The notes under the pieces are model-generated. The model ran no database searches. It worked only from the letters and a program-made list of their open reading frames with translations, and had not been told where the DNA came from. Below, in pieces: positions 24,207-34,570 of a stretch of DNA of 64,000 nt. How positions within the stretch are numbered: the first letter of the stretch is position 1; the number at the start of each line of letters is the position of its first letter. The DNA is from Adenophora triphylla var. japonica (taxonomy: Eukaryota; Streptophyta; Magnoliopsida; Asterales; Campanulaceae), in assembly GCA_022495995.1 (NCBI GenBank), contig JAFEMH010005386.1:1-64000 (forward strand). The letters run 5' to 3'. The translations under genes were made by a program, and so were the position numbers.

Positions 24207-24714
24207 CTTCTTCTTCTTCTTCTTCTTCTTCTTCTTCTTCTTCTTCATCACATAGAATGGCAGATGAAGGTTTTCCTTCAGGTTTTTTAAGGTTTTTGGC
24301 CTTGTCAGCATCTGACAGTTTTCGCACCCTATGAGATCGACGAAGGTTCCTTGGGGGAGCTGGGTTAACGAAATGGCCCATGGGTTTAGAGGTGGTTAGC
24401 TTCCTCTTTTTGGTCAATGGGGTTTCCAAAATAGGAACAGAGGCCATAACAGAGGGTTCAACTGATGGTTGAGAAACCAGAGAAGTTGGAGGAATATGGT
24501 TTTTAGGGGACAATGGAACATCCGAGGGTTCCAGTGTAGGGGATTTTGTGGTTGGAACTTCCATAGAGGAGTAAGACGAGGATGAAGGGGGTGGAATTTC
24601 TACGAAAAAATTGGGTTTTGCAGGTTGGACGACGATGGGGGTGTCAACTAGGGCGACTGAAATTGGCTCAATGTCCAAAATTTCCTCTTCGCGAATATGA
24701 GATGGAGACGCCAT
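22619..24714 (-). pseudogene. Third ORF of the SIRE-type element (envelope-position protein with 'putative plant transposon' domain)
   Basis: The ATG is at 24,714. The N-terminal half is Pro/Ser/Thr-rich and acidic, with a run of about twenty Glu encoded by a TTC microsatellite (24,176-24,246). The C-terminal half (about 23,690-22,815) has the pattern RGLFLTVDHPLPFYPKMVYE, then YVRGKFIPFSPSVINDLL, typical of the plant 'putative plant transposon protein' family found in copia and other plant elements. A frameshift near 23,760 separates the halves, and another near 22,820 separates a 70-residue tail. In SIRE elements an ORF in this position is called envelope-like, but I see no signal peptide or convincing transmembrane segment, so I do not assign an envelope role. 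Confidence 0.65.
24176..24246. repeat. (TTC)n trinucleotide repeat
   Basis: About 23 uninterrupted TTC units, read as GAA (Glu) on the minus strand inside the third ORF of the copia element. Confidence 0.95.
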
Positions 24715-25708
24715 TTAAATCTGCAAAAACGAGTTAGGTAGAACAGGAAGAACTAAAATTGATTGCAGATGAGAGATTGTGAGCAATTAAGGGAGAAGGT
24801 ATAATGGTTTTATCAAGGGTTTATAGGGGATGAGACGAATGTGAGGGAAAATTAATACTCACAACTCTCCCTTTCCAACTGAATATTGGAATCCTTCTCC
24901 AAAAAGGTTTCACACAACCAAAAATACTTAAACAGTCCTCCAACGGCTATAACCCCTTGAGATTTCCACACACAACAACCTTCAAAAAATTAGGGATTAA
25001 AATAAACCAAGATTTTGACAGATTTTTATTGAAATAAAATACTTCAGCCATATCCTTTCAAAACTGAATTCCATTCAAAATTGACTTCCTTTTCAAATTT
25101 GGATTGATACACATCTTTCTTTATCATAAGAGATTTTGGAAAGCAAAAACATGTTAAATCATGGAGTAAATTAAGAAAGAAAATAAATTAACAGGCATAT
25201 TTACAAAGCTTCCTATATGACCTAATATGCAGAATGACTAGCATGATGCAACACACAGGCGAAGGAAAAAACTCAGCTCACAAATGTGGCATAGGAGGTG
25301 AGTCACATTTGGGGACACATTTAGTTCACAAAAAGTCAATGAGCAATAATCCAATCTGCACAGCTCTAGGATGCATCCACCCATTTTTTATTGTGGATTT
25401 TTGCATTGTGAGTAGCTTTCACTTTTCTTTGAATTCCAAAGATAGCCCTTTTTCCCAATGATCTTGTCAAGTTTGATTTCAAGATTTCTTATGAGAATCA
25501 CTTGATCACAATGGTATGGCTTCATACTAAGGGTGAAGCAGCTGTTTCTCACTATTTTTTAAAGCACCCACTGTGAGATATCTAGTAAGATTATATCAAG
25601 TCATCAAAAGATAACAAGAACATGAAGTGCTCACAATTAAGTGATCAGAACAATGTCAAAGATGAAAACTCACAAGTGACCACACTGAGATATTTCGTGC
25701 TAATGCAT

Positions 25709-25746
<38 letters not shown>

Positions 25747-25816
25747 AATTATTTTTTTTTGTTAATCTAATATACAGATGTGTTAGAGGATGTGAGACAC
25801 ATTTGTGCTCACAACC
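24715..25816 (-). other. Spacer between pol and third ORF of the SIRE-type element
   Basis: About 1.1 kb without a gene. It includes an (AT)n microsatellite (about 25,710-25,742) and two copies of the ATGTG/CACAT motif (25,279-25,320 and 25,775-25,816). Confidence 0.55.
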
Positions 25817-28800
25817 TTAGATATCACACAAACCAAGAGACTTTCTCAAGGAGGAAAATCTCTCCAAATCTAATGCCTTTGTAAATATATCAGCCAATTG
25901 ATTTTCAGTCCCAACAAATTCCAGACACACAGTTTTTTGTTCTACAAGATCCCTAATGAAATGATGTCTAATATCACTGTGTTTTGTTCTAGAATGTTGG
26001 ACAGGATTTTTAGATATGTCCAAGGCACTTTTGTTGTCACAAAAAGCAGTCAAAATTTTGCTATTCAATCCATAGTCTTTCAGCATTTGATTCATCTAAA
26101 GAAATTGTGTGCAGCAACTTCCAAGGGCTACATATTCAAATTTCGGCAGTGGACAAAGACACACAATTCTGCTTCCTACTGTACCAAGACACAAGGTTGT
26201 TTCCTAGGTAGAAGCATCCACCTGTAGTACTCTTCCTATCATCACTGTTTCCAGCCCAATCTGAGTCAATATAGCCAACCAAATTGGTGTTTGTCTCCTT
26301 AGAATAGTGCAGCCATAGGTTCTCAGTCCCACTCACATATCTTATGATTCTTTTCAAGGCTTTAAGATGGGACACCTTTGGGTTAGCTTGATATCTTTCA
26401 CAAAGACACACACTGTATATAATGTATGATCGACTTGCAGTGAGGTACAATAGACTACCTATCATGCTTCTGTACAAAGTTTGGTCAACACTTTCACCAT
26501 CTGAATCATGGCTCAGCTTTTGGGAAGATCCCATTAGTGTTTGGAGATGTGAAGAATGTTCAAGCTCAAACTTTTTCACAAGATTCTTGGCATATTTGGA
26601 CTGAGATATGAACATGCCATCCTTGAATTGTTTTATCTGTAAGCCCAAGAAATAATTCAACTCACCTACCATACTCATCTCAAATGTGGAAGTCATACTA
26701 TCCACAAACTCAGCCAGCATAGGGTCAGAATTTGACCCAAACACAATATCATCAACATAGATTTGTGCCACAAGAATCTCCTTTTTATTTTTCCTCACAA
26801 ACAAGGTTTTGTCAACCTCTCCTCTCTTGAATCCTAGGTGAAGCAAATGGTCAGTTAACCTACCATACCAAGCTCTAGGGGCTTGTTTTAGCCCATACAG
26901 AGCTTTCTTCAGCTTATACACATGGTTAGGATACTTGGAATCCACAAAGCCTTTAGGTTGTTCAATATAGGCTTCCTCATTCAATACCCCATTTAGAAAT
27001 GCACTCTTAACATCCATTTGATGAAGAGTAAGCTTGAGGTAGCAAGCAATGGCCAACAATAGTCTAATGGACTCAATTCTTGCCACAGGAGCAAAAGTCT
27101 CCTCAAAATCAATTCCTTCAATTTGGGTATAAACTTGAGCAACTAGCCTAGCCTTATTCCTAGTGATCACTCCCTGCTCATCAGTTTTGTTCTTGAAAAT
27201 CTATTTGGTTCCTATGACATTTCCATGAGAGGGTCTAGGGACAAGGGTCCAAACATCATTCTTTTCAAATTGAATCAACCTATCTTATATAACAAAAATC
27301 CAGTCAGCATCTTTCAATGCTTCAGAGATATTCTTAGGTTCAATCTTTGAAACAAAACAGCAAAAACTTACCTGGAAGTATGCTGATGAGCAACTCCACA
27401 AACCAGCCATCTTTCTGTAGTCTACTTTTTCTTTCTGTCTAGTTCTCACTTGGTCTTGCACATCTCCCACAATTTGTGAAGAGGGGTGATTTTTCTGGAT
27501 TTTAGAGGGAATATCCCTTGATCTATCCACACACCCATCCACATTATCTTCTGGAGCATCATACTGATCAGATTCAGAGGAACTGTCCTCAGTTACAGGA
27601 TTTTGAGTAGATGTGGGAGCAGATGTGGGTTCAGATGTGGATGCAGATGTGTCCACATCCTTGGTTACATCCTTTGCAGGTTCAACAGGTTTTTCAATAC
27701 CGGCGCTTCGTTGGTTCTCCAAGACCTGTTTCGTATCCTTCCACCCAAGAAGCAACCTGAAACATCATCCTCAGCAGTCTTGAGATTAAGATCAAGTGAG
27801 TCATCAAAAACAACATTAGAAGATTCCATAATGGTCTTTGTTTTAAAATTAAAGACTCTGTAAGCTCTACTGTTAGTGGAATATCCCATGAAAATTGCTT
27901 TATCACTCTTTGAAACAAATTTGGACATGTATTCTCTATCATTAAGAATGTAACAAATACACTCAAACACATGAAAGTACTTCACAGTGGGTTTCTTTCC
28001 AAGGAGGATTTGATATGGAGTGACAGTGCTACCAATCCTAAGGAACACTCTATTGCCAATGTGACAGGCAGTGTTCAAAGCTTCTGTCCAAAATTTCTTG
28101 GACAGATTTTTAGAACTTAGCATAACTCTAGCCATTTCTTGCAAAGTTCTATTCTTCCTTTCTGCAATTCCATTTTGCTGTGGAGTGATTGGTGCAGAAA
28201 ATTCATGTGTGATTCCCTTAGAATTACAGAAGGCAGTAAACATTTGGTTCTCATATTCAGTGCCATGGTCAGATCTAATCCTTACAGCCTTAAGACCATA
28301 AAGATTTCTAACCCTTTTGTACCAATTCTTGAACTCTCCAATTGTTTCAGATTTTTCTCTTAAGAACATCACCCAAGTGTACCTAGAATAATTATCAACA
28401 CGTACAAAGGTGTACTTTTTCCTACCAAAGCTTTCTACTTCAATAGGTCTCATTAAATCAGTATGAATCAGCTCCAAACACCTAGATGTGGAGCACTGTT
28501 GGACCTTTTTATGTGATGCTTTTGTTTGCTTTCCCTTTTGACATGAACCATAGACATCAGGGTTCTTGAAGTTCAGCTTAGGGAGGTCTTTAACAGCTTC
28601 AAATCTTTGAAGTTCATCCAGAGTTCTACAACTAGCATGCCCTAATTTTTGGTGCCACAGATTGACATTATTAGCTTTTGAGCTTAGGCAAGAAAGATTG
28701 TCACCAAATTGGTAACAATTGTCAGCAGATCTAGGACCAGTGAAAACACACTTATTGTCTTTATCAAATACTTCACACAAGTGTTTGTTAAACTTCACAT

Positions 28801-29962
28801 AGAGGTCATCATCACACAGTTGACTGATGCTTATCACGTTGGCTTTCAAGCCTTCCAGATGGTACACATTGTACAATTTAGGGAGACCCTTGACATCTAG
28901 GGTTCCTTTCCCAACAATTTTGCCTTGAGCACCTCCACCAAAGTTTACTTTCCCCCCACTAATTAACTCATAGTCAAGAAGAATAGCTTGGTTCTCAGTC
29001 ATGTGCCTAGAGCACCCACTATCAAAATACCAAGAGTCAGAGATAGTACTCTTGAGGGAAGAGTAAACAACATTACAGGTAGCACTTGGTTTGGACACCC
29101 ACTGCTTTACAGCTTTCTTTTTGTGGTGCAGAGGTCTCAGATTACCAGAATGTGTGTTCGGATGTGCATACATCTTTTCACACATCTGAGGCTGATTGAA
29201 GCAACCAGATTTTTTGTCAGCCTTAAGTTTGTAACAGAAGGGTCTAATGTGCCCAGGAGCAAAACAATAATGGCAGGTGTAGTGCCTCCTCCTTGACCTG
29301 TTCTCACTCAAAAAGGATTTTTCTTTAGAACTTAGTTTTTCCACACTTTTTGAAGTAGAAGCTTCACATCCCTCCTTTACAAAATTACATTGTTCAAAGC
29401 CCATACCAGTTTTGTTAAGTTGACCCATAGAAATAGCTTCATCAAGTTTCATTTTACCTTTGTTCAACTTGGTAAAAGTACTTTCAGCTTTTTCACACTC
29501 ATTTTTGAATTTTTCAAGCTCAACTTCTCTTTTGGTTACAAGGACTTTAAGTTTGGCAATGGTATCTTTTTGAACATCATTTTCTTTTGAAAGTATAGCT
29601 TTTTCATCTTCACAGGCAGCTAATTTATCAGAAAGAGATTTATTTACCTTAGCAAGTACCTCAATCTTGTCCATCCTCTTTATCCAATCTGTATGCAACT
29701 CCTTGTAGGTTGCAAAGAGTTCCTCATAGGGAATGTACCTATCCTCATCTTCAGAATCTCCTTTTACAGAGAAACAGTTTAGCATTAGGTCAGATGTGAC
29801 ACCAGATGTGTTCACATCTGAGACCACATCCACGGTTTCTTCAGGAACTCCTTCTTCTATATCTGCAGAAAAAGTATTAAATACAGAATGGCAGTTGATT
29901 ATAGACATGTTAGCCACTTCCTCTTCATACTCACTGTCACTAAGGGTAGCTGTTAAGCTCAT
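25817..29962 (-). pseudogene. SIRE-type copia pol: protease, integrase, reverse transcriptase, RNase H
   Basis: This polyprotein would cut, copy and integrate the element. From the right: a coiled-coil gag tail; a zinc knuckle with CHYCFAPGH...C (about 29,270); protease motif WYFDSGCSRHM (about 29,030); the integrase His/Cys zone, then a core with HTD, SDHGTEYEN and NGIAERKNRT (about 28,590-28,130); and a gap with stops at 27,170-27,755. Reverse transcriptase follows with KARLVAQ, YVDDI and LNYFLGLQ (27,170-26,560), then RNase H with DSDWAGN and ADIFTKAL (26,300-25,830). Frameshifts near 27,700, 27,200 and 26,120 break the frame, so it is a pseudogene. The final TAG lies at 25,817. Confidence 0.85.
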
Positions 29963-30611
29963 TCTCTTCTTTTTAAGTGTGTTTGCACACTCATTGGCAT
30001 AGTGACCAAAGCCACGACATGCCCTACATTGAACAGACTCATAGGATTTTTTATTGTCAAAGCTTAGTTTCTTGAATCCATTCTCAGTGCTAGGGTTTGG
30101 TTTTTCACAAAGATCGTGGAGTGTGTCTATTGGGGAACTTACTCATTCTCTTGTTTTTCAATATAGAACTGAATTTTTTAGAGATAAAAGCTACATCCTC
30201 TTCTTCAAGATTTGATTTGTCAATCTCATAGGATAGTTCCACAAGCTCTTTTGGAAGAGAGCAGGACTTTTGAGAGCAATACTAATGGATTTGTTCTTTT
30301 TCTGAGCTTCAAGATTTAGCTCAAACATAGTCAAAATTCCCACAATTTTATCTAGACCTGTGTTGGTGTCATTTATTTCCTCAATCACATCCACTTTTAT
30401 GTTGAACCTCTCAGGTAAGATCCTTAAAATTTTACTCACAAGTCTTGCATTGGAGATTGATTCTCCTAGACTTGTGCACTCATTTGAAATTTCATAAATT
30501 TTAGCAAAGATATGAAACCATGTCCTCAGTCTCTTCCATTCGAAGTATTTCAAACATGTCTGTTAAAATTCTAAGCCTAGTAGCCTTTACACTTGGTGCT
30601 CCCTCACACTC
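29963..30611 (-). pseudogene. SIRE-type gag, C-terminal part (right of it interrupted by element D)
   Basis: The minus strand encodes the central part of copia gag (CEGAPSVKATRLRILTDMFE near 30,600-30,540, then ...KILRILPERFNIKVDVIEEI). Next comes a first zinc knuckle with a CRACRGFGH pattern at about 30,000-30,030. The frame is broken at about 30,530 and 30,190. The N-terminal part lies beyond element D at 34,161-34,509. Confidence 0.65.
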
Positions 30612-30969
30612 TGATAAGGGAACTAATAAGAGAAAGAAAAGGAATCGGTAAAAATTCAGCAACACTACGAGAGAAAGGAACAAACTAGGAGTAATACTCA
30701 ACTAGCAATATATTATCATAAACTGATTCATAATACATCAAAGTCTCTCTTGAAACTCCTTAGACTGTGCTATTTATAGGCTACTTTAGAAGTCAAAACA
30801 TTACTTATCTGGATGAGTCAAAACATGAATTAATAGAGGATTTATTGTAGGGATAAGTACTAGTAATAAACGGCTGAACTTGGACAAAGAAAACATGGGC
30901 TGAAGTTGATGATGTCCCTTCGCTCGCTCCCATTCGATGCACTAAAGGGTACCCATACGGACTGCATCA
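30612..30969 (-). repeat. 3' LTR of element D
   Basis: 358 bp; on the minus strand it begins TGATGCAGTCCG and ends CCCTTATCA. By eye it differs from the other LTR (33,803-34,160) at about a dozen positions. Confidence 0.93.
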
Positions 30970-31247
30970 ATTTCTCCGGGTGGGAAAGAACTCGTCCACG
31001 AGTTTTCTGGGTTGTCTCGATGAAACTCAGACAAGTCACAAACGTTAAACGTTGGGTGAGTGTTGATGTGTGGGGTTAGTTTAATCCTTGGAATGGGAAA
31101 TCGGTACTTAACGGTAATCTTATTGGGCAACTCTTCTGGCATAACATCTTCAAACTCCATCAGAAATGGTTCCAGCTCACTAGTAAAACTAAAAGAATCC
31201 CTAGTTTTTTTAGCCACCAACATATAGAAAATACCACTTTTTATGCT
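30970..31247 (-). pseudogene. Residual pol of element D: RT entry fused to integrase tail
   Basis: Directly after the captured host sequence the minus strand reads LEPFLMEFEDVMPEELPN, the stretch that precedes the Ty3 reverse-transcriptase core. It then jumps to KITVKYRFPIPRI, the start of RT motif 1. Next comes TFNVCDLSEFHRDNPENS, matching the end of Ty3 integrase. The catalytic domains between these landmarks are deleted. The remnant shares an open frame with the upstream host sequence. Confidence 0.75.
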
Positions 31248-32145
31248 TTCTTCAAGCAATTTTTGATTCCTTCTCTGAATACTACAGTCACGCTTCCCAA
31301 AATGAACAACATTGCCATATTTGTCTGCAAGAACCTGAAACTCAAAATGTTTTGGATTTTGAATGTACATTTCCAAATAAACACCATCATTTCCAAATGC
31401 TGCAGCAGCCTCACTCTTAGCTTGCTGTAACAACTTCACAAATTCTTCACGCTCTTTAGAAAGACGCATTCCACCTCCTCCACCACCTGCCATCGCCTTA
31501 CTCATAACAGGGTATCCAATCTCATCCGCAACCCTGATTGCTTCTTCAGTGCTCTGTAACAGTCCTTCACTTCCTGGGACAGTTGGAACACCATCATTCT
31601 TCATGGTCTCCCTAGCAGTAGTTTTGTCACCCATGACACTGATACTGTTTGGTTCTGGACCAATAAAAGTTGATTCGATGATCTCTGCACATTTCAACAA
31701 AACTTGCATTCTCAGTAAGGAACCCATATCCAGGGTGTAACATTGTACATCCACGGCTAAGAGCAGCAGCTAGGACGCTTGGTATCACTAAGTAAGATTG
31801 ATTACTCGGAGCTTCACCTATGCAAACTGCTTCATTAGCCAGCTTCACAAGAAGTGCATCCTTATGAATTGTTGAATAAACAGCAACACAAGGTATACCC
31901 AGCTCGTGATCAGTTCGTATCACATGAACAACAATTTCTCCTATGTTTGCTACCAAAATTTTATCTTGGGAAGATGCAGCACAGACAATTGCCCCTCGTT
32001 TCCCTAATTTAGGTCTAGCTATAGAAGCTAAAGCCCTCTACTGAGGAAAGTTTACCTAATTTCTGGTCAAAAAGCTACACTATGAGCTCTTGACTCCAGT
32101 TGCGTTCCCAAAGAAGAGACCAGAAGAACAAGCAGGCTTGTTGCA
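31248..32145 (-). pseudogene. Captured fragment of plastid acetyl-CoA carboxylase biotin carboxylase (CAC2/accC-like)
   Basis: Biotin carboxylase carboxylates biotin on its carrier protein in the plastid acetyl-CoA carboxylase. This copy covers the transit-peptide region (GLFFGNATGVKSS near 32,120), the BC N-domain (DKILVANIGEIVVHVIRTDH; YSTIHKDALLVKLANEAVCI; TMLHPGYGFLTENA) and part of the ATP-grasp domain (GDKTTARETMKNDGVPTVPG; AGGGGGGMRL; EFVKLLQQAKSEAAAAFGND). It stops after QRRNQKLLEE at 31,248. The host gene has many introns and none is present, so the piece came from spliced mRNA. In-frame stops (about 32,080 and 32,045), a frameshift near 31,670 and changes such as NRGEI to NIGEI make it non-functional. 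The left edge (32,130-32,165) is approximate. Confidence 0.9.
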
Positions 32146-33750
32146 GACGATCATAGCTGAAGTAGAAAGAAAATTGTTGCCCTCCTCCTTTGAAGACTTC
32201 AGCATCTTTTCCTCTTTACTAGGCAATAGAATAATTTCATATTTTCCCATTTTAAAAGTATAAGTATTCACATGACCATTATGAATTACGTGCCTATCAT
32301 ATTGCCATGGCCTTCCTAGGAGTATATGGCACACATCCATTGGAACAACATCACACCAAATTTTATCATGGTAATTTTTTCCCATAGAAAATGAAACAAG
32401 ACAACGCTTGGTAACTTTTACCTCATTTCCTTTCTTGAACCATGCAATCCGGTATGGCTTAGGATAAGGTTCTGTTGGAAGATTGAGCTTGCTCACCATC
32501 TCTTGCGACATAATATTTTCACAGCTACCACCATCAATAACTATAGTGCAAACCTTTCCATTAGACTTGCATCGAGTCTTGAAAATATTGGAGCGGAGCC
32601 AATCTTCATCATCGTCAACCTTGGGAGTGGCAAGAGCTCTTTGGATCATCAAGCTTTCACCTTCTTCGGGCTCAATATCCTCTCGCTCAACACCCTCTTC
32701 CTCGTCATATACCGGCTGCCTTTCAACTTCCTCCTCAAAATATTCATCACCGAAAGCAACGACATGTCGTTTGGGACAGTTGCTCATACGATGACCAACT
32801 TGACCACACTTGAAGCATCCAATTGGGTTATTGGAGCGACTAGACTGTCCTCCTATGTGGTTAGCAGCAGCTGACTTTTCTGAAGGTTCACCAAAATTTC
32901 TAGCCTTTGAAGTTGCTTGTTCATTCTTTGATGGCTCTCCCTTTGAGGAAGGGTATAGGCTGCGTACATCTACATACTTTTTACCAACAATTCGAGCAAG
33001 CTTAGCCTCCACCTTTAAAGCCAATTGATAAGCATCTTCAACCTTCCATAGCCTTTGCATTTCTACTTCGTCACGAATGGAAATTCGCAGACCGCCCACG
33101 TACCTTGCTACCAATTGTTCTTCATTTTCTTGTACATCATTGCGAGCCATCAACTTGTAGAATTCATCTGTATACTCCAGCACACTCTTGGACTCTTGGC
33201 GAAGGTGGTTGAATTGTGAAAAGATTGTTTGAGTAAAATCCACAGGAAGGAATTTCTCCTTAAGCCTGGACTTCATCTTCTCCCACGATGTGATCTTGGG
33301 CTTTCCTTTTCTGATTCTCATCTCTTGAACTTTATCCCACCAAGTTGAAGCATAGCCACGCAACCTCGTTGCCACTAGCTTCACCCGTTGATGCTCAGCA
33401 GTTTCTTTGTAATCAAAGAACTTCTTAATGGCACTAAGCCAATCAAGAAACTCATCAGCCTGTAGACGACCATGGAACTCTGGAAGGTCAATCTTTAGCT
33501 TATCAGAGTCACGATCAAACCTCCTTAGCCAAGTTGCATTTCGATGTTTGGCAAAGGGATTTACATCAGACTCGTCACTAGATGAACCACCACGGCTTGA
33601 CCCACCACGCTCCCTACGAGCCTCTTGGCATTCAAGTCGAAGGGTAAGGTACTCGACTTGTCTTCGAAGTGCTTGAATTTCATCCTCGCGTTCATCTCTC
33701 ATGTCACACATCATGTTACCACGCCTTCCCCTACTACGCCGTGCTGCCAT
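32080..33750 (-). CDS. Gag-protease of element D, running into the captured host sequence
   Basis: The ATG at 33,750 (MAARRSRGRRG) gives about 556 residues. Order: Arg-rich start and a coiled coil, a retrotransposon gag domain (LDWLSAIKKFFDYKE...; WWDKVQEMR; FNHLRQESKSVLEYTDEFYK), a CCHC knuckle CFKCGQVGHRMSNC, an acidic linker and a retropepsin-like domain with IDGGSCENIM in place of the usual D-T/S-G. The Gly at the second catalytic-triad position is common in this family of plant Ty3 elements. The last ~20 residues, up to the stop at 32,080, read into biotin-carboxylase transit-peptide sequence, so the ORF is a gag-host fusion at its C-terminus. It is otherwise unbroken. Confidence 0.8.
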   Translation of the reverse strand: MAARRSRGRRGNMMCDMRDEREDEIQALRRQVEYLTLRLECQEARRERGGSSRGGSSSDESDVNPFAKHRNATWLRRFDRDSDKLKIDLPEFHGRLQADEFLDWLSAIKKFFDYKETAEHQRVKLVATRLRGYASTWWDKVQEMRIRKGKPKITSWEKMKSRLKEKFLPVDFTQTIFSQFNHLRQESKSVLEYTDEFYKLMARNDVQENEEQLVARYVGGLRISIRDEVEMQRLWKVEDAYQLALKVEAKLARIVGKKYVDVRSLYPSSKGEPSKNEQATSKARNFGEPSEKSAAANHIGGQSSRSNNPIGCFKCGQVGHRMSNCPKRHVVAFGDEYFEEEVERQPVYDEEEGVEREDIEPEEGESLMIQRALATPKVDDDEDWLRSNIFKTRCKSNGKVCTIVIDGGSCENIMSQEMVSKLNLPTEPYPKPYRIAWFKKGNEVKVTKRCLVSFSMGKNYHDKIWCDVVPMDVCHILLGRPWQYDRHVIHNGHVNTYTFKMGKYEIILLPSKEEKMLKSSKEEGNNFLSTSAMIVCNKPACSSGLFFGNATGVKSS

Positions 33751-33787
33751 GAAATTGATCAAGGAAGCAACCCAAGAACGTAGCGTA

Positions 33788-33800
33788 GGCTCTGATACCA
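33788..33800 (-). promoter_or_regulatory. Primer-binding site of element D
   Basis: The minus strand reads TGGTATCAGAGCC two bases after the 5' LTR, the standard initiator-Met tRNA primer site of plant retroelements. Confidence 0.9.
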
Positions 33801-33802
33801 AA

Positions 33803-34160
33803 TGATAAGGGAACTATTAAGAGAAAGAAAAGGAATTGGTAAAAATTTAGCAACACTACGAGAGAAAGGAACAAACTAGGAGTAATACTCAACTAGCAAT
33901 ATATTATCATAAACTGATTCATAATACATCAAAGTCTCCCTTGAAACTCCTTAGACTGTGCTATTTATAGGCTACTTTAGAAGGCAAAACATTACTTATT
34001 TGGATGAGTCAAAACATGAATTAATAGAGTATTTATTGTAGGGATAAGTACTAGTAATAAACGGCTGAACTTGGACAAAGAAAACATGGACTGAACTTGA
34101 TGATGTCCCTTCGCTCGCTCCCATACGATGCACTAAAGGGTACCCATACGGACTGTATCA
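33803..34160 (-). repeat. 5' LTR of element D
   Basis: 358 bp, same length and ends as 30,612-30,969. A TATTTATAG on the + strand near 33,961 gives a TATAAATA box on the minus strand. Confidence 0.93.
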
Positions 34161-34509
34161 CATTGTGATTGCAAAATATCCCAAGCGCTTTAGCAATACT
34201 TTCATTAGTGATAAGCTTGTACATATTTCCAGAAACATGGCTGGAAATAGCACCCATTGCTTTCGAATTATAATTAGCAGAATGTATTTCTTCAAGAGTC
34301 CATTGCTCTTCAGGTTTCCTTTCGAAAATAGACTCACCAACACCAGAAGCAGGCTTCTTCTCCACAGTAGGAGGTTGCCATGCAACAAGGATACACATCC
34401 AAGCCCTTTCATCAATACCTTTGATGTAATTACGCATCTTAGACTTCCAAAGAGAATAATTAGTGCCATCCAAGACAGGAGGCCTGTTTTGATGATTTTG
34501 GCATTCCAT
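34161..34509 (-). pseudogene. SIRE-type gag, N-terminal part
   Basis: The ATG at 34,509 begins MECQNHQNRPPVLDGTNYSL, followed by WKSKMRNYIKGIDERAWMCI. This is the conserved copia gag N-terminal domain. It is cut at 34,161 by element D, and the rest of gag lies at 29,963-30,611. Confidence 0.8.
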
Positions 34510-34555
34510 AATGACTACACTTTCTGGATCAACACTCAGTAATATATCGAGAGTT

Positions 34556-34568
34556 GGCTCTGATACCA
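34556..34568 (-). promoter_or_regulatory. Primer-binding site of the SIRE-type element
   Basis: The minus strand has TGGTATCAGAGCC two bases inside the LTR end at 34,571 (initiator-Met type). The region downstream of it encodes gag. Confidence 0.88.
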
Positions 34569-34570
34569 AT

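Larger units (their letters stand above)
30612..34160 (-). mobile_element. Element D: Ty3-type retrotransposon carrying a host biotin-carboxylase gene fragment
   Basis: A compact 3,549-bp element on the minus strand with two 358-bp LTRs and an initiator-Met-type primer-binding site. Reading from the 5' end it has gag with a CCHC knuckle, a protease-like domain, about 0.9 kb of a plastid biotin-carboxylase coding sequence without introns, a short piece of the reverse-transcriptase entry region and the tail of an integrase. Most of RT, all of RNase H and the integrase core are missing, so the element is non-autonomous. It sits in the gag of the SIRE element. Flanking pentamers (CACTC at 30,607-30,611; CATTG at 34,161-34,165) match at only three of five positions, so the target duplication is not confirmed. 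Confidence 0.88.

Noticed and set aside
30942..31956. A functional host biotin-carboxylase gene
   Set aside because: Only part of the enzyme is present, with stops and a frameshift, inside an LTR retrotransposon and without introns.
30607..34165. Target-site duplication for element D
   Set aside because: CACTC and CATTG agree at only three of five positions; element D is supported by its LTRs and primer site instead.
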